Positions 7,947-17,782 of a stretch of DNA of 62,557 bases are shown here, in pieces; within the stretch, counting starts at the first letter, position 1, and every line of letters starts with the position of its first letter. The stretch comes from Mycobacterium sp. UM_CSW. Lineage in GTDB: Bacteria; Actinomycetota; Actinomycetes; Mycobacteriales; Mycobacteriaceae. The stretch covers positions 1 to 62,557 of the forward strand of contig NZ_AUWQ01000037.1 of the NCBI RefSeq assembly GCF_000455205.1, read 5' to 3'. The translations under genes and the position numbers were made by a program. The notes under the pieces were generated by a model. It searched no databases. It saw only the letters and a list, made by a program, of their open reading frames with translations, and was not told the DNA's origin.

Positions 7947-9437
7947 ATGGATTTGGACTTCGTTCAGTCACGGGTCATCGACCCGCTGAGCAATGCCCTG
8001 AGTTGTCATGTCCTCGTTTACCTGTTGATCGGCGTCGGCGTCTATTTCACGGTCCGCACCCGATTCATTCAGATCCGTTACTTCGGGCGCATGCTTCGCC
8101 AGCTCCGCAGGTCCCATCGCCAAGACGGTGGGATCTCGTCTTTTCAGGCCTTCTGTGTCGGCCTCGCGTCCCGGGTAGGCACCGGAAACATCGCCGGCGT
8201 CGCGATCGCGCTCACCGTGGGAGGGCCGGGCGCGATCTTTTGGATGTGGGTGGTGGCCGGGGTCGGCATGGCGACCGCGTTGATCGAGGCCACCCTCGCC
8301 CAGGTCTTCAAGGTCCGCTCGGGCGACGGCGCCTTCCGGGGCGGGCCGGCGTTCTACATCCAGCGCGGCCTGCGCTCGCGGGCGGGCGGCGTCTTCTTCG
8401 CCGTTCTGCTCGTGGTCACGTTCTCGACCGCGTTCAACATGGTGGAGACCAACGCGATCAGCGGGGTGCTGAAGTCGTCGCACGGCGTCGACATCGGTTG
8501 GACGACAATGGGTCTGGCCGTGCTGGCGGCGGCGGTCCTGTTCGGCGGGGTGCGCAGCGTCGCCAAGTTCGCGGAATGGGTCATCCCGGTCGCCGCGCTG
8601 ACGTACGCGTCGCTGGCGTTGGCGATCGTGGCGGTCAACATCTCCGCGCTGCCGGGGGTGCTCGAGGAGATCGTCGGCGGGGCCTTCGGGATCAGGCAGC
8701 TGGCGGGTGGTTTCGCCGGCGGCATCGCGACGGCCATGCTGACCGGGGTCAAGCGCGGCCTGTTCGCCTGCGAGGCGGGGATGGGCAGTTCGCCCAACAT
8801 CGCCGGCGCCGCGACGGTGTCACATCCCGTGGAGCAGGGCCTGATTCAGTCGCTCGCCGTGTTCGTCGACACCATGGTGATCTGCACGGCGACGGCGTTC
8901 ATCGTGCTCATGGCGGGTCCGGGCGTTTACGATCCGGCGCGTACCGGCTCGATCGCGGGCGCCAGCCTGACCCAGTCGGCGATCGCCGCCGGCCTCGGAT
9001 CGTGGACCACCGCGGTGATGACCGCCGTCGTCTTCGTGTTCGGATTCGCCTCGGTGCTCAGCAATTACGTGTGCGCCGAGGCCAATCTGTTCTTCCTGGG
9101 CGGACGGCACCTGGCAACCAACGGGCTGAAAGTCGTGACGCTAGGGGCGATCGTGTTCGGCGCGATGTCCCAGCTGAAGTTCGTCTGGGCGCTCGCCGAT
9201 CTGACGATGGCGCTGATGGCCATCGCCAACCTGGTCGCGATCTGCCTGCTGAGCAAGTGGGCGTTCGCGACGGTGCGCGACTATCACCGCCAGTCCATGC
9301 GCGGCGGCCATCCCGTCTTCATCGCCAGCGAGGCCGGGCTGCCCGGCACGCTCGCCGGCGACATCTGGGAAGTCCCGGAGCGCCGGCAGGTCGGTGCACT
9401 GCCCGAGTCGTTGCGGCTGAGCCGGCCCGCGGCGTAG
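7947..9437 (+). CDS. Sodium:alanine symporter (AGCS family)
   Basis: A 496-residue integral membrane protein with about ten membrane segments and the AGCS hallmark motifs GLASRVGTGNIAGVA near residue 72 and AMLTGVKRGLFACEAGMGSS near 265. Family members import alanine or glycine with sodium. The start ATG follows a GGTGGGGGATG context. The gene stands alone, with about 100 nt before it and 220 nt after it in which no gene is seen. The substrate within small neutral amino acids cannot be resolved. Confidence 0.93.
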   Translation: MDLDFVQSRVIDPLSNALSCHVLVYLLIGVGVYFTVRTRFIQIRYFGRMLRQLRRSHRQDGGISSFQAFCVGLASRVGTGNIAGVAIALTVGGPGAIFWMWVVAGVGMATALIEATLAQVFKVRSGDGAFRGGPAFYIQRGLRSRAGGVFFAVLLVVTFSTAFNMVETNAISGVLKSSHGVDIGWTTMGLAVLAAAVLFGGVRSVAKFAEWVIPVAALTYASLALAIVAVNISALPGVLEEIVGGAFGIRQLAGGFAGGIATAMLTGVKRGLFACEAGMGSSPNIAGAATVSHPVEQGLIQSLAVFVDTMVICTATAFIVLMAGPGVYDPARTGSIAGASLTQSAIAAGLGSWTTAVMTAVVFVFGFASVLSNYVCAEANLFFLGGRHLATNGLKVVTLGAIVFGAMSQLKFVWALADLTMALMAIANLVAICLLSKWAFATVRDYHRQSMRGGHPVFIASEAGLPGTLAGDIWEVPERRQVGALPESLRLSRPAA

Positions 9438-9659
9438 CCGACGACCGGGCTCGGCGCCGATTGTCACAATTAGGACCGCGTTCCGCGCGCTGCGCTGTGT
9501 GCAGGGCATCGGCTCGATAAAGTCGGCGCGTCTGACACGCCATCTGGGCTGAATACGAAGGGTTTTAGCACTCTCGCAGTCATCGTCGACGCCAAAAGTG
9601 CTCGACGACGGCCGACCCCCAGCGGCTTGCCCCAAAAACACCTAAGCCGAAGGAATGTC

Positions 9660-11294
9660 GTGAGCCGATTCACCGAAACGATGTACTACAACGCCCGGTG
9701 GAGTCCCAAGGGGATGGTCACCGGGGAGCCGCACGCGCCCGCAAGACATACCTGGGCCGAGGTGCACGAGCGGGCCCGCCGCGTGGCGGGTGGACTGGCC
9801 GCGGCGGGCATCGGGCACGGCGACGCTGTTGCCGTGCTGGCAGGCGCACCCGTCGAGATCGCGCCCACCGCGCAAGGCATCTGGATGCGCGGCGCCAGCG
9901 TGACCATGTTGCATCAGCCCACCCCCCGCACCGACCTGGCGCGTTGGGCCGAGGAGACAACCGGCGTCATCAACATGATTTCGGCGAAAGCCGTTGTCAT
10001 CTCGGAGCCGTTCATGGCCGCAGCGCCGGTGCTGTCGGGTCTCGGAATCACGGTGCTCACCGCCGCGACGCTGCTCGCGAACGCCCCCGTCGGCCCCGTC
10101 GACACCGGCGACGACGACGTGGCGCTGATGCAGCTGACGTCGGGCTCGACGGGGTCGCCCAAGGCGGTTCAGATCACGCACGCCAACATCGTCGCCAACG
10201 CGGAAGCGATGATGGTCGGCTGCGACTTCGACCTCGATACCGACGTGATCGTCAGTTGGCTGCCGTGCTTCCACGACATGGGCATGACGGGCTACCTGAC
10301 GGTGCCCATGTACGTCGGTGCTGAGCTGGTGAAGGTCACGCCGATGGACTTCCTGCGCGATACGTTGTTGTGGGCCAAGCTGATTGACAAATACAAGGGC
10401 ACCATGACCGCCGCGCCCAACTTTGCGTACAACCTGCTGGCCAATCGGTTGCGTAGACAGGCCACGCCCGGGGACTTCGACCTGTCCTCACTGCGGTGGG
10501 CGCTCTCGGGCGCCGAGCAGGTGGACCCGCTCGACGTCGAGGACCTCTGCGAGGCCGGGGCGCCGTTCGGCTTGAAGCCCGAAGCGATCGTCCCCGCCTA
10601 CGGCATGGCCGAGACGACGGTTGCGGTGTCGTTCTCCGCGTGCGGAGGCGGCATGCTCGTCGACGAGGTGGACGCCGACCTGCTGGCCATCCTGCACCGC
10701 GCGGTCCCCGCGACCCGGGGACATACCCGCCGGCTCGCCTCACTGGGCCGGCCGCTGGAGGGGTTGGAGCTGCGGATCCTCGACGAGGAGGGGAGCGTCC
10801 TGCCGGCGCGCGGCGTGGGCGTCATCGAGGTACGCGGCGAACCCGTGACGAATGGCTACACCACAGTGGCCGGGTTCGTCGCCGCGCGGGATGAGCGGGG
10901 CTGGTATGACACCGGCGACCTGGGCTATCTCACTGAGGACGGCAATGTCGTGGTGTGCGGGCGGCTCAAGGACGTCATCATCATGGCTGGCCGCAACATC
11001 TACCCGACCGACATCGAGCGCGCCGCCTGCCGGGTGGCCGGGGTGCGGCCGGGCTGTTCGGTCGCGGTGCGACTCGACGCCGGGCAATCGCGCGAGACGT
11101 TCGTGGTGGCGGTGGAATCCAGGGAGTACGACGACCAGGCGCAAATGCGCCGCATCGAGCGCCAGGTGGCGCACGAGGTGTTCGCCGAAGTCGATGTCCG
11201 CCCCCGAAACGTGGTGGTGCTGCAGCCCGGGATGATCCCGAAAACCCCGTCGGGCAAGCTGCGGCGCACCCACGCGCTGGGCCTCGTCAGCTGA
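9660..11294 (+). CDS. Fatty-acyl-AMP/CoA ligase (FadD)
   Basis: About 544 residues of the acyl-adenylating superfamily. The phosphate-binding loop is [16 protein letters not shown], the A5 motif is [10 protein letters not shown], the A7 motif is [11 protein letters not shown], and the catalytic lysine lies in [11 protein letters not shown]. The sequence is closer to the FAAL-like mycobacterial FadD group than to acetyl-CoA synthetases, so the product may be handed to a carrier protein rather than CoA. GTG at 9660 is chosen; an in-frame upstream ATG at 9627 is less likely. No adjacent polyketide synthase is seen. Confidence 0.9.
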   Translation: MSRFTETMYYNARWSPKGMVTGEPHAPARHTWAEVHERARRVAGGLAAAGIGHGDAVAVLAGAPVEIAPTAQGIWMRGASVTMLHQPTPRTDLARWAEETTGVINMISAKAVVISEPFMAAAPVLSGLGITVLTAATLLANAPVGPVDTGDDDVALMQLTSGSTGSPKAVQITHANIVANAEAMMVGCDFDLDTDVIVSWLPCFHDMGMTGYLTVPMYVGAELVKVTPMDFLRDTLLWAKLIDKYKGTMTAAPNFAYNLLANRLRRQATPGDFDLSSLRWALSGAEQVDPLDVEDLCEAGAPFGLKPEAIVPAYGMAETTVAVSFSACGGGMLVDEVDADLLAILHRAVPATRGHTRRLASLGRPLEGLELRILDEEGSVLPARGVGVIEVRGEPVTNGYTTVAGFVAARDERGWYDTGDLGYLTEDGNVVVCGRLKDVIIMAGRNIYPTDIERAACRVAGVRPGCSVAVRLDAGQSRETFVVAVESREYDDQAQMRRIERQVAHEVFAEVDVRPRNVVVLQPGMIPKTPSGKLRRTHALGLVS

Positions 11295-11374
11295 ATCGGC
11301 AATCTTGGTCTCACATCGAAACCACGCGGGCCGGCACCAACCCGCGGTCGCGGCCAAGCGCGGCGCCGCGCCTT

Positions 11375-11563
11375 TTACGACGGTGGCGTAGCCGAGGAAT
11401 CGCTCTTCGGGCCGTCGGAGAACGTAGGAAGTTGCACCGGTTCCGAATCGCGACTGGCGTCGGGGACGACCTCAGGTTCGTAGCGATGTGAAAACAATTC
11501 GGACGAATTCATGTATGCGCGGTCCTCAAATTGGTTCGTGCGATCGATTCGTGAGCTGCTCAT
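11375..11563 (-). CDS. Possible small hypothetical protein
   Basis: A 62-codon frame starting MSSSRIDRTNQFEDRAY, rich in Ser, Asp, Glu and Pro, with no recognisable domain. It sits in a 375-bp gap between the FadD and CtaG-like genes, where codon use is less GC-biased than in neighbours. It could be real or chance; nothing else was seen in the gap. Confidence 0.3.
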   Translation of the reverse strand: MSSSRIDRTNQFEDRAYMNSSELFSHRYEPEVVPDASRDSEPVQLPTFSDGPKSDSSATPPS

Positions 11564-11669
11564 CTCCACAGAAAATGTCGATGGTGGCAGTGCCCAAGAC
11601 GAACGTCTTACCAACCAATCTACATGCGAGCCCCGAAGCGGCGGCTGAGCCGGCAATAAGCTAAGGACC

Positions 11670-12596
11670 ATGCGCGTCGATCCGGGCCCGCTGACGTGGT
11701 CCGCCCTGGTGCAGAGCTGGCAGCTGGACCTCGCCTCCGCGGCGGCGATCGTGCTGGTGGCCGCCGCCTACGCCTGGTGTGCCCGGCGCGGTCGCAGCGT
11801 GGGATCCGCGCAGGCCGGCTGCCTCGTGGCCGGCGTGGCGGTGTGGGCGCTGGCGACGATGAGCGCGATCGGCGTCTACGCCTACGCCCTGTTCTGGGTG
11901 CGCGCGCTGCAGGTCCTGCTGCTGCTCTACGTCGTGCCGTTCTTCATCGCGCAGGCCAAGCCGGTCACCGTGCTGCGCGACGCGCTCGGCCAGCCCGGGC
12001 GCGATCGCCTCGACCGGCTGCTGGCGAGCCGGTTCGCGCGGGCGCTCGCGCACCCGCTGACCACGTCGCTGGCGATGCTGGGCACGCCGTGGCTGCTCTA
12101 CCTGACGCCCTGGTATACCGCGTCCCTGCAGAACGAGTGGGTCGGCGCACCCACCCGAATCCTGTTGGTAGCGATCGGTTTTGGCTACTTCTACGCTCGA
12201 CTGCAGGCAGACCCCGTTCCGCGCCGGTACTCCCAGGCGATCTCGCTGCTGATCACCGTCGTCGAGGCCCTCGGCGACGGGGTGCTCGGGTTGGTCGTCT
12301 GGCAGGGCTCGTTGATCGGCGCGGCGTACTACGCGCAGCTGCACCGATCCTGGGGTCCCGATCAGCGCCTCGATCAGACGATCGGCGCGGGCGTCCTGTG
12401 GATTCTCGGGGACCTGGTCGGCTGGCCGTTCGTGCTGCTGCTGATGCGTGCCCTGACCCGGGACGAGAAGGCGCACGCGGTCGCCGTCGACGCGGAGCTG
12501 GACGCGGCCGAAGCGACCGAGACCGAAAGCGCCGAGCCGTCGGGATTGTGGTGGGAAAACGATCCCCAACTGCGCGAGCGATTCCGGCGCGGCTAG
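11670..12596 (+). CDS. CtaG-like (caa3-type) membrane protein
   Basis: A 308-residue polytopic protein with about seven hydrophobic helices and the caa3_CtaG features LFWVRALQVLLLLYVVPFF and ALGDGVLGLVVW. Family members are implicated in copper delivery to, or assembly of, cytochrome oxidase. The C-terminus is a cytoplasmic acidic tail (AELDAAEATETESAE). It lies 49 nt upstream of a DUF732 gene. Substrate and partner cannot be shown from sequence. Confidence 0.88.
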   Translation: MRVDPGPLTWSALVQSWQLDLASAAAIVLVAAAYAWCARRGRSVGSAQAGCLVAGVAVWALATMSAIGVYAYALFWVRALQVLLLLYVVPFFIAQAKPVTVLRDALGQPGRDRLDRLLASRFARALAHPLTTSLAMLGTPWLLYLTPWYTASLQNEWVGAPTRILLVAIGFGYFYARLQADPVPRRYSQAISLLITVVEALGDGVLGLVVWQGSLIGAAYYAQLHRSWGPDQRLDQTIGAGVLWILGDLVGWPFVLLLMRALTRDEKAHAVAVDAELDAAEATETESAEPSGLWWENDPQLRERFRRG

Positions 12597-12645
12597 GTCG
12601 GCCGAGGATGCGGGAACCGCACGAGTCTGGCACGATGGCGGCGTC

Positions 12646-13023
12646 ATGAGACTGCTGTGGGGGATAGCAACCGTGGTCGCCGTGCTCGGCCTGGCCGCGC
12701 CGGCGCACGCCGATCCCGACGCCGACCCCAACGCCGCCGCCGCTAGCGACCCGGCAACCGACGCGGACTTCCTTACCGCGCTCAAATTCGCCGGGATCTC
12801 CTACCAGGACCCGAACGCCGCGATATCGGCCGCCAAGACGCTGTGCCAGTTGGAGGACACCGGGGCGACCGAGGACGAAATCATCGGAAACCTTCAGCAG
12901 CGCAACGGGTTTAGCGGAAATGGCGCCGCCAAGTTCACGGTGATCGCGGTCGGGGCCTACTGCCCCAAGTACATCACCGGCGAGGGCCGCGGCCCCAAGC
13001 CCGAGGGCGCCGTCGGCGACTAG
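12646..13023 (+). CDS. DUF732 secreted protein
   Basis: A 125-residue protein with signal peptide cleaved near APAHA-DPDADP, then an Asp/Ala-rich linker before the DUF732 domain (DFLTALKFAGISYQDPNAAI, KTLCQLE, VGAYCPKY). The two conserved cysteines are present. It follows the CtaG-like gene on the same strand. It is the second DUF732 member of the window. Confidence 0.88.
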   Translation: MRLLWGIATVVAVLGLAAPAHADPDADPNAAAASDPATDADFLTALKFAGISYQDPNAAISAAKTLCQLEDTGATEDEIIGNLQQRNGFSGNGAAKFTVIAVGAYCPKYITGEGRGPKPEGAVGD

Positions 13024-13029
13024 CCCCGG

Positions 13030-13254
13030 TTAGACCGCGCGGCCCTCGATGATGCTGAACCGCGACGCGGTGTCGATGACGCCCGTCATCTCGAAACCGG
13101 CCTCGTCGAACAGGCGGCGGTATTCCGCGGCGGTGCGTTCGCGGCCGTTGTTGATGACGAGCATTTCGATGTCCACCCATTTGGCGACCGACTCGCAGTC
13201 GTCTTCGGGCATGACCGTCTCGACGAGCAGCACGGCGGCCCCGGGGGGTGGCCG
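13030..13254 (-). pseudogene. O-methyltransferase C-terminal remnant
   Basis: The minus strand encodes about 75 residues matching the end of SAM-dependent O-methyltransferases of the plant-type (methyltransferase_2) fold: VLLVETVMPEDD, then ERTAAEYRRLFDEAGFEMT and ASRFSIIE. The SAM-binding core and the N-terminal dimerisation domain are missing, because the frame dissolves upstream of 13254. It lies between two plus-strand genes and looks like a leftover of a deleted gene. Confidence 0.75.
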
Positions 13255-13361
13255 CCGGCTTGTCGAGTGAAGTCATGTGCGGATTCTTACCACGGAAGGG
13301 ATTCGGCATCCGCTATGTTGCGCGTGACGTCGGCAACCGCCGACCACGGCGACAGGAGCCA

Positions 13362-14012
13362 ATGGTGAGCAAAGCATCGGTTATGGCGGCCGGGATCGCG
13401 GCGAGCGCGCTGGTGGTCGGCGCCGCGGCCACCGGCTGTCAAAGCAACAAGTCGTCCAGCCCGTCGTCGGCACCGGCGTCGGCGACATCCTCGACAACGT
13501 CGACCCCGGCCGCGTCATCGAGCAGCGCCACCCCGCGGCCCTTCGACTACAGCAACATGCTGATCAAGCCGACCGACATCGTCATGCCCGGCGATACGTT
13601 CACCCTGTCGCAGACCCTGCCGGTTCCCAATCCGGCGGGAACCGAAGGCGTGTTCATGAATCAGGCCGGCACCCGCAAGGTCGACGACACCATCTACGTC
13701 TATCCCGACGCCGCCGCGGCATCTCAGGCGCTCGACCAGAGCGCCAAGGGGATTCAGGAGCTCAGTGTGAAGGCGGCGCCGACACCGGCCGACGTGGGCA
13801 CCGGCGGCCAGCTCGCCGTCGGCCCGTCGCCGGACGGCGCGAAGTCGAAGGCGATCGTGATGTTCACCGAGGGCAAGGTCTTTGCGGTCCTCGAATTCGA
13901 GAGCCCGCCGGACGATCCCGTGCCGTCGGACGTTGCGCTCGACCTCGCGAAGAAGCAGGACGCCGCAATCAAGAGCGGGCTGCCCGACTGCTGCGCCGCG
14001 AGGCCGTCGTGA
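13362..14012 (+). CDS. Putative lipoprotein
   Basis: A 216-residue protein with a lipobox (AAATGC) at about residue 24 and a Ser/Thr/Ala-rich linker. The C-terminal domain of about 150 residues has the YPDAAAASQALDQ segment seen in small mycobacterial lipoproteins of the LpqN/LpqT kind. ATG at 13362 follows GACAGGAGCCA. The stop overlaps the start of the hydrolase gene (ATGA-type, 4 nt), so the two are translationally coupled. Function unknown. Confidence 0.85.
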   Translation: MVSKASVMAAGIAASALVVGAAATGCQSNKSSSPSSAPASATSSTTSTPAASSSSATPRPFDYSNMLIKPTDIVMPGDTFTLSQTLPVPNPAGTEGVFMNQAGTRKVDDTIYVYPDAAAASQALDQSAKGIQELSVKAAPTPADVGTGGQLAVGPSPDGAKSKAIVMFTEGKVFAVLEFESPPDDPVPSDVALDLAKKQDAAIKSGLPDCCAARPS

Positions 14013-14962
14013 GAACGGGTTTGGCCTCGCTCGGTGCGGCCGGCCTATTGGGGTGGGGGGCCGCGCGGGCGATGGCGTCGCGAATAGCGCGCAACCCGGA
14101 TCCCCTTCCGCGGGAACGGCTTCTGGCCGAGCCCGAGGGTGAGCAGGTTTCCATCACCCGGCCCGACGGCACCGTCCTGAACGCGTTGGTCGCGGGGCAG
14201 GGGCCGCCGGTGGTTCTCGTGCACGGCTACACCGCCCGGATCCTCGAGTGGAATTTCGTGTGGGACGAGCTGCAGGCCAGGGGCTTTCGCGTCATCGCGT
14301 TCGACCAGCGCGGCCACGGACGTTCCACACTCGGTTCCGACGGCATCGGGTCGGAGCCGATGGCGGCCGACCTCGCCGCGGTGCTGCAGCACTTCGACGT
14401 TCACGACGGCGTGCTCGTCGGGCACTCGATGGGCGGATTCGTCACCATCCGCACCGTGCTCGACCACGCCGACGTGGCGCCCCGGCTCCGCGGGCTGGTG
14501 CTGTTCGCCACCTGGGCGGGTCGCATCCTCGACGGGGCACCGCAGAACCGGCTGCAGATCCCGCTCCTGCAATACGGCATCCTTCAACGGATGATGCGCA
14601 ACGACACCGTCGCGACGCTGTTCGGTGCCGCACAATGCGGCACGCGCCCCGCACCGACGATGGTCTCGGTGTTCATCGACTTCTTCAACCAGCACCTGGA
14701 CGAACACGGGCCGCTGCTCCCGATCGTGCGGGCCTTCTCGCAGGAGGACCGGTATCCGCGGCTGGGCGAAATATCGGTACCGACGGCGGTGATGGTCGGC
14801 TCCGCGGATCGCACCACGCCGACCAGTCATTCGCGCCGCCTCGCCGAGGGCATTCCCGGCGCCCGGCTGGTGACGGTGCCCGACGCGGGACACCTGCTGA
14901 ACTGGGAAGCGCCCGACGAACTGATCAAGGTCGTCGAATCGTTTCCGGCGCAACGGGTTTAG
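14009..14962 (+). CDS. Alpha/beta hydrolase
   Basis: A 317-residue alpha/beta-hydrolase with an N-terminal hydrophobic or membrane-anchor segment. The oxyanion region is VLVHGYT, the nucleophile elbow is GHSMGG, the acid is probably in VGSADRTTP, and the histidine is in DAGHLLNWE. The overall pattern is that of esterases or epoxide-hydrolase-like enzymes. It overlaps the upstream lipoprotein gene by 4 nt and converges with the CDF gene, overlapping it by 4 nt. Substrate unknown. Confidence 0.9.
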   Translation: MRTGLASLGAAGLLGWGAARAMASRIARNPDPLPRERLLAEPEGEQVSITRPDGTVLNALVAGQGPPVVLVHGYTARILEWNFVWDELQARGFRVIAFDQRGHGRSTLGSDGIGSEPMAADLAAVLQHFDVHDGVLVGHSMGGFVTIRTVLDHADVAPRLRGLVLFATWAGRILDGAPQNRLQIPLLQYGILQRMMRNDTVATLFGAAQCGTRPAPTMVSVFIDFFNQHLDEHGPLLPIVRAFSQEDRYPRLGEISVPTAVMVGSADRTTPTSHSRRLAEGIPGARLVTVPDAGHLLNWEAPDELIKVVESFPAQRV

Positions 14963-15879
14963 GCGGCCCGCGCGGTCCAGCTGAAGCTGTGCATCTCGGG
15001 AATCAGAGGCGTCAGCGCGGACGCGACGCTGCGACCGACGCGATCAGCTTCCGCGAGTGGGGTTTTCGGGTCAAGGAAGCCTTCGACCTCGACCCGTAGG
15101 GTGCGACCGGTCCAACGGGCCCGCGCGTGCGCGTGCACGACGCCGGCAACCGAGGCGGCCGCGGTTTCGGCCGTCGTGATGATTTCCGGGTCGACGCCGT
15201 CGAGCAGCCGGTGCGCGATGTCGGCGGTCACCTCCCAGCCGACGTGGCAGATGAACGCCGTGACGACGATTCCGGCGACCGCGTCCGCCCAGCCCCAGCC
15301 GAGCGCCACGCCGATCAGGCCCAGCATCGCCCCGGCCGAGGACAATGCGTCGAGCCAGGAATGCTTGGCGTCGGCCACCATGGTCGCCGAGCGAATCCGC
15401 CGGCCCACCGCCAGCTTGTAGCGGGCCACCAGTTGATTGCCCGCGATGCCCACCGCCGCGGCGGCGATGCCCCAGCCCACGTGCCCGGTCCCGCCGTGGC
15501 GGAGCAGCTTGGTGACGCTTTCGAATCCGGCGACCGCGGCGCTGCCCCAAATCACCAGCGCCACACCGATGCCGGCGAGGTCCTCGGCGCGTTCGTAGCC
15601 GTACGGATAACGCTCCGTGGGCAGTTTGCGGGACGCCCGGAAACCGACGAACACCAGGGCGCTGGTCGAAACGTCCGACAGGTTGTGCAGCGCGTCGCCG
15701 AGCAGCGCCACCGACCCGGACACCAGCGCGATGGCCAGTTCGACGAGGCCGGTCAGCGCCAACCCGACCGCGCTGACGGCGACGGCGCGATTGGCCTGGC
15801 GGCGCTCGCCCGCATCGTCGGCCAGGGTCTCGAGGGGAAAGCTCGCCGCGGGGTCGCGGACTCCGTTGATCACGTGCAT
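14959..15879 (-). CDS. Cation diffusion facilitator (CDF) metal exporter
   Basis: A 306-residue membrane protein with six predicted helices and both CDF metal-site motifs: GDALHNLSD in helix 2 and DAKHSWLD in helix 5. A short cytoplasmic C-terminal domain contains VHAHARARW. It would export Zn2+, Mn2+ or a similar divalent cation in exchange for protons. No metal-sensing regulator lies next to it. It is divergent from the glycosyltransferase gene with about 50 nt between the starts. Confidence 0.92.
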   Translation of the reverse strand: MHVINGVRDPAASFPLETLADDAGERRQANRAVAVSAVGLALTGLVELAIALVSGSVALLGDALHNLSDVSTSALVFVGFRASRKLPTERYPYGYERAEDLAGIGVALVIWGSAAVAGFESVTKLLRHGGTGHVGWGIAAAAVGIAGNQLVARYKLAVGRRIRSATMVADAKHSWLDALSSAGAMLGLIGVALGWGWADAVAGIVVTAFICHVGWEVTADIAHRLLDGVDPEIITTAETAAASVAGVVHAHARARWTGRTLRVEVEGFLDPKTPLAEADRVGRSVASALTPLIPEMHSFSWTARAA

Positions 15880-15929
15880 ACCGCCAAGGCTACGAGCTTG
15901 CGACCACCGCCGTGCGTTAGGTTCCGTCC

Positions 15930-17099
15930 GTGAAGTTCGTGGTGGCAGGCTACGGAAGCAGGGGCGATGTCGAGCCCTGCGTGGCCGTCGGCCGCGAGCT
16001 GCTGCGCCGGGGCCACGAGGTTCGCATGGCAGTCTCGCCCGACAAGCTCGGCTTCGTCGAGTCGGCCGGGCTTACCGCGGTCGCCTACGGGGAAGACACG
16101 CGCGAGCGGATGGATTCCGCCGAGCGATTCGTTCGCAAGGTGGACAACCCGTTCGCCGCGCTGCCCGAAGTGATGGAGCAACTCACCAGGGTTTGGGCGG
16201 ACAAGACCGCCACGCTGACGTCGCTCGCGACCGACGCCGACCTGCTGTTGGCGGGATTCAACGAGCAGGAGCTGGCCGCCACCGTGGCGGAGTATCGCGG
16301 CATTCCGCTGGCCGCGCTGCATTTCTTCCCCACGCGCGTGTACTCCACCGGGGTGCTGTATTCGAACATCGTCAAGGACGTCGCGGCGGCCCAGCGCCGC
16401 TCGCTCGGGTTGCCCGAAGCGCCCCCGCCGGCGTCGTCGTTGGAAATCCAGGCCTATGACGAGCTCTGCCTGCCCGGGCCTGCGTCCGACTGGGTGGAAG
16501 CGGACGAGCGGCGGCCGTTCGTCGGCGCGCTGACGCTGGAGTTGCCCGCCGACGCCGACGACGAGGCCCTGTCGTGGATCGCCGCGGGGACGCCGCCGAT
16601 CTGCTTCGGCCTGGGCAGCACGCCGGTCTCGGCCCCGGCGGAGCTGGCCGCCATGATCGGCGCGGCCTGCGCGCAGCTGGGGGAGCGGGCGCTGATTTGC
16701 AGCGGCCCCAACAACTTTGCCGATCTGCCGCGCCCCGATCATGTCAAGATCGTCGATGCGGTCAACCATGCGGCCGTGCTGCCGGTGTGTCGCGCCGTCG
16801 TGCACCATGGCGGCGCCGGTGTGACGGCGGCGGGTCTACGCGCCGGAATCCCGGCCCTGGCGCTCTGGCTCTGGCTCGATCAGCCGATGTGGGCCGCCGG
16901 CCTCGAACGACTGAAAGCCGGTGCCGCGCGCCAGCTTTCGATGACGACCCAGGAATCGCTCGTCGCCGACCTTCGCCGCATCCTCGCCCCGGACTACGCC
17001 GCGCGGGCCCGCGACGTCGCCGCCCTTATGACCAAATCCGCCGAAAGCGTCGCCCGCGCCGCCGATCTGCTCGAAGATGCCGCCTCGAGTTGCGCCTAG
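15930..17099 (+). CDS. GT1-family glycosyltransferase (UDP-glycosyltransferase-like)
   Basis: A 389-residue GT-B enzyme beginning MKFVVAGYGSRGDVEPC, the typical N-terminus of mycobacterial lipid or antibiotic glycosyltransferases. The donor-binding signature is HHGGAGVTAAGLRAGIP near residue 290, followed by DQPMWA. Relatives transfer rhamnose, deoxytalose or glucose to glycopeptidolipids, phenolic glycolipids or xenobiotics; the substrate here is unknown. It starts at GTG 15930. A small secreted-protein gene follows. Confidence 0.9.
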   Translation: MKFVVAGYGSRGDVEPCVAVGRELLRRGHEVRMAVSPDKLGFVESAGLTAVAYGEDTRERMDSAERFVRKVDNPFAALPEVMEQLTRVWADKTATLTSLATDADLLLAGFNEQELAATVAEYRGIPLAALHFFPTRVYSTGVLYSNIVKDVAAAQRRSLGLPEAPPPASSLEIQAYDELCLPGPASDWVEADERRPFVGALTLELPADADDEALSWIAAGTPPICFGLGSTPVSAPAELAAMIGAACAQLGERALICSGPNNFADLPRPDHVKIVDAVNHAAVLPVCRAVVHHGGAGVTAAGLRAGIPALALWLWLDQPMWAAGLERLKAGAARQLSMTTQESLVADLRRILAPDYAARARDVAALMTKSAESVARAADLLEDAASSCA

Positions 17100-17124
17100 C
17101 CCTCGCGTATCCCACGCTTGGAAA

Positions 17125-17358
17125 ATGGGGTGGCTCGTCTCGCGTCTGATTCTTCCGGCAATGGTTACCGGCGTGATTGCGAGCGTTGTCGCGCCGGCGA
17201 ATGCACCGGGCGTGGTGCCGCTCGGCTGCGGGATCACGTGGACGCGCACCGGTGGTGTGTGGATCTACCAACCGGACTGTCCGCAACAGCCGCCGCCTTC
17301 GCAGCCGTCACCGGAGAGCCCGCCGCCTGGCCCGCCACCGCCGCCGCCGACTCCGTAA
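17125..17358 (+). CDS. Small secreted proline-rich protein
   Basis: A 77-residue protein with a signal peptide (cleavage near APANA-PGV), a short core with two cysteines (PLGCGITWTRT, YQPDC), then a C-terminal run of Pro with Ser and Gly. ATG 17125 fits a signal-peptide start better than 17077, which overlaps the glycosyltransferase. Function unknown; it may span or bind the cell wall through its proline-rich tail. Confidence 0.7.
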   Translation: MGWLVSRLILPAMVTGVIASVVAPANAPGVVPLGCGITWTRTGGVWIYQPDCPQQPPPSQPSPESPPPGPPPPPPTP

Positions 17359-17368
17359 GCTTCCGCTC

Positions 17369-17659
17369 GTGGCATATGACGTTCACATCCGAACCGCCGA
17401 CGGCGGTGTCCAATACCCCAACGCATTCAGCTACGACATCAAAGACGGGATCCTGATGGTCGAGGTCGGCGACGACGTCGACCATGCGGACAAGATCTAC
17501 TTCTCGCCGGGCTACTGGCAGCAATATGTGGTCGACCCATTCGGCGACGACCCCCTCGACCTGGAGCTCGATGTCTTCGACGACGAAGACGAAGACGAGG
17601 ACTACGACGAAGACGAAGACGTCGAAGAAGAAGACGAGGACGAGGAAGGCGACGAATAG
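17369..17659 (+). CDS. Small protein with extreme acidic tail
   Basis: A 96-residue protein starting GTG at 17369. The first 60 residues look like a compact beta-rich domain (YDVHIRTADGG, YPNAFSYDIKDGILMVEV). The last 30 or so are nearly all Asp and Glu. The gene starts 10 nt after the proline-rich gene. No family is recognised. The acidic tail could bind cations or basic partners. Confidence 0.7.
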   Translation: MAYDVHIRTADGGVQYPNAFSYDIKDGILMVEVGDDVDHADKIYFSPGYWQQYVVDPFGDDPLDLELDVFDDEDEDEDYDEDEDVEEEDEDEEGDE

Positions 17660-17782
17660 CCGTCGCCTGACTTGGTGACGTCGGTCACCTTTGCCTCCGA
17701 TTTGGGCAGCCCTGCCGTCGCTCCGGTGTTGCACAGGACGGTTGTCGCATCAGACGGCCACCCTGATCGGAGCGAGGCAGAC

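Noticed and set aside
17580-17650. GAC/GAA-rich repeat taken as a possible repeat array or CRISPR
   Set aside because: It is the codon pattern of the acidic tail of an open frame; there are no spaced identical repeats, and no CRISPR array was seen anywhere in the window.
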